From Paracoccaceae bacterium (GTDB taxonomy: Bacteria > Pseudomonadota > Alphaproteobacteria > Rhodobacterales > Rhodobacteraceae), in the NCBI GenBank assembly GCA_023260935.1, contig JALQTL010000432.1:1-14321 (forward strand): a DNA stretch of 14,321 nt. The letters run 5' to 3'. Below are positions 13,809 to 14,321 of this stretch, one piece after another (position 1 is the first letter of the stretch; the number at the start of each line of letters is the position of its first letter). Made by a program: the position numbers and the translations under genes. Below the pieces are notes generated by a model. It saw only the letters and a program-made list of their open reading frames with translations. It did not search any database and was not told the DNA's origin.

Positions 13809-13901
13809 GACGGCCCCTTTTCACGGCAGGCCGGACATGTAGCGCGATTTGCGGCCGGCCCCAAGCCTTTCGGGAAAACCGGCCTTCAGGCCAACCGAAC
13901 C
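13809..13901 (-). other. crtB-tspO gap
   Basis: This 93-nt gap has no gene. It holds the tspO ribosome-binding site and a weak inverted repeat, GGCCGG (13853-13858) with CCGGCC (13879-13884), around 20 nt. No T-run follows, so crtB and tspO could share a transcript. Confidence 0.4.
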
Positions 13902-14213
13902 TCAGGCCAGACCGCGATCCTTTGCCTCAAGCTGGGCCAGAACCGACAGAAGCGCCTCGGACCGCGCGCGGGCAGCGCGCCGGCGTGCGGCCGCCTCGAC
14001 CAGAAAGGCCACTTCGGGTGCGGGCCGGGCGTGGATCACCGCCGGGCGCGGCATCACCGCCGAAACCCCGGCGCGCAGGCCCGCAAGCATCAGCCAGCCC
14101 AGCTTTTGCCGCCCCGAGGTGCGTGCACGCCGGGTGACGCTGTCAAAGCCGCCCCGGGCCACCTCGGCGCCGATGCCGTCATAGATGTGGCGCGCAATTC
14201 GGTTGCCACCACG
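13902..14213 (-). CDS. crtB: Phytoene synthase, C-terminal part (5' portion missing or broken)
   Basis: CrtB condenses two GGPP molecules into phytoene. Only the last ~104 codons are readable, beginning near RIARHIYDGIGAEVARGGFD and running through SVTRRARTSGRQKLGWL to an Arg/Ala-rich end. This matches the CrtB C-terminus, where (I/R)xARxIYxxIG and GFDSVxxRA are conserved. The frame meets a TGA at 14214-14216, far short of the ~340-residue family length. Upstream sequence in all three minus-strand frames does not resemble CrtB, which would still need ~235 residues. Position beside tspO is canonical. The break may be a contig-end artefact or a real truncation. Confidence 0.85.
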   Translation of the reverse strand, partial: RGGNRIARHIYDGIGAEVARGGFDSVTRRARTSGRQKLGWLMLAGLRAGVSAVMPRPAVIHARPAPEVAFLVEAAARRRAARARSEALLSVLAQLEAKDRGLA

Positions 14214-14321
14214 TCAAAGTGTTCCGCCGAAACCCGGTGCAGGCCCAGCATCAGATGCCGGGTAAAGTGAAACTCTGTCAGGTCCACTTCCTTGAACAAG
14301 GCCCGAAGCAGCGGCGACCCC
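14214..14321 (-). other. Unrecognised sequence abutting truncated crtB
   Basis: The last ~108 nt do not continue crtB. The minus-strand frame with the most coding-like third positions reads ALFKEVDLTEFHFTRHLML and then GLHRVSAEHFDVVATEL, open to the window edge, before running out of frame over crtB. I do not recognise it. It could be the end of another gene joined to crtB by deletion, rearrangement or chimeric assembly. Confidence 0.3.

Noticed and set aside
14214..14321. Faint resemblance of the edge peptide to truncated globins (hFdvV..eL)
   Set aside because: Too short, with the expected globin core glycine-rich segment missing; not enough to name a family.
1..14321. CRISPR array, tRNA/rRNA genes, insertion sequence or prophage
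   Set aside because: No regularly spaced repeats, no RNA gene signatures and no transposase or integrase frames were seen.

Overview
This 14.3-kb, high-GC window is the core of an alphaproteobacterial photosynthesis gene cluster. Gene content and order match purple non-sulfur or aerobic anoxygenic phototrophs of the Rhodobacter/Cereibacter group (Rhodobacteraceae). The puf operon carries pufQ and pufX and no pufC, and dxs follows it. Known families explain almost everything; I found no new multi-gene system. The genus cannot be fixed from the sequence alone.

Layout, right to left. Most genes lie on the minus strand and form the classical 'superoperon': crtE-crtF (carotenoid), bchC-bchX-bchY-bchZ (bacteriochlorophyll a), pufQ-pufB-pufA-pufL-pufM-pufX (light-harvesting 1 and reaction centre), then dxs (isoprenoid precursor), which is cut by the left edge. 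crtD and crtC run divergently on the plus strand from a shared control region with crtE. They converge on tspO and the 3' part of crtB, both on the minus strand, at the right edge. Genes are tightly packed, with 4-nt stop/start overlaps (bchC/bchX, bchZ/pufQ, crtD/crtC) and 8-nt overlaps (pufL/pufM), as expected for translational coupling.

Control. Two pairs of perfect TGT-N12-ACA palindromes, the binding motif of the aerobic repressor PpsR/CrtJ, lie in front of bchC and between crtE and crtD. GC-rich hairpins fill the pufQ-pufB, pufA-pufL and pufX-dxs gaps; these gaps are known in relatives to set differential puf mRNA decay and termination.

How the genes work together: Dxs feeds isoprenoid supply. 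CrtE makes GGPP, which CrtB turns into phytoene. CrtC, CrtD and CrtF hydrate, desaturate and methylate neurosporene toward spheroidene. BchXYZ and BchC reduce chlorophyllide and oxidise the hydroxyethyl group to give bacteriochlorophyllide a. PufBALM(X) binds the pigments. TspO is a porphyrin-binding regulator.

Points worth a second look: a 24-codon ORF squeezed between bchX and bchY; a 26-bp sequence present twice in inverted orientation 8.3 kb apart; a CrtC-like frame that runs upstream of its only plausible start codon inside crtD; and the abrupt loss of the crtB reading frame near 14,210, where the last ~110 bp do not look like crtB.
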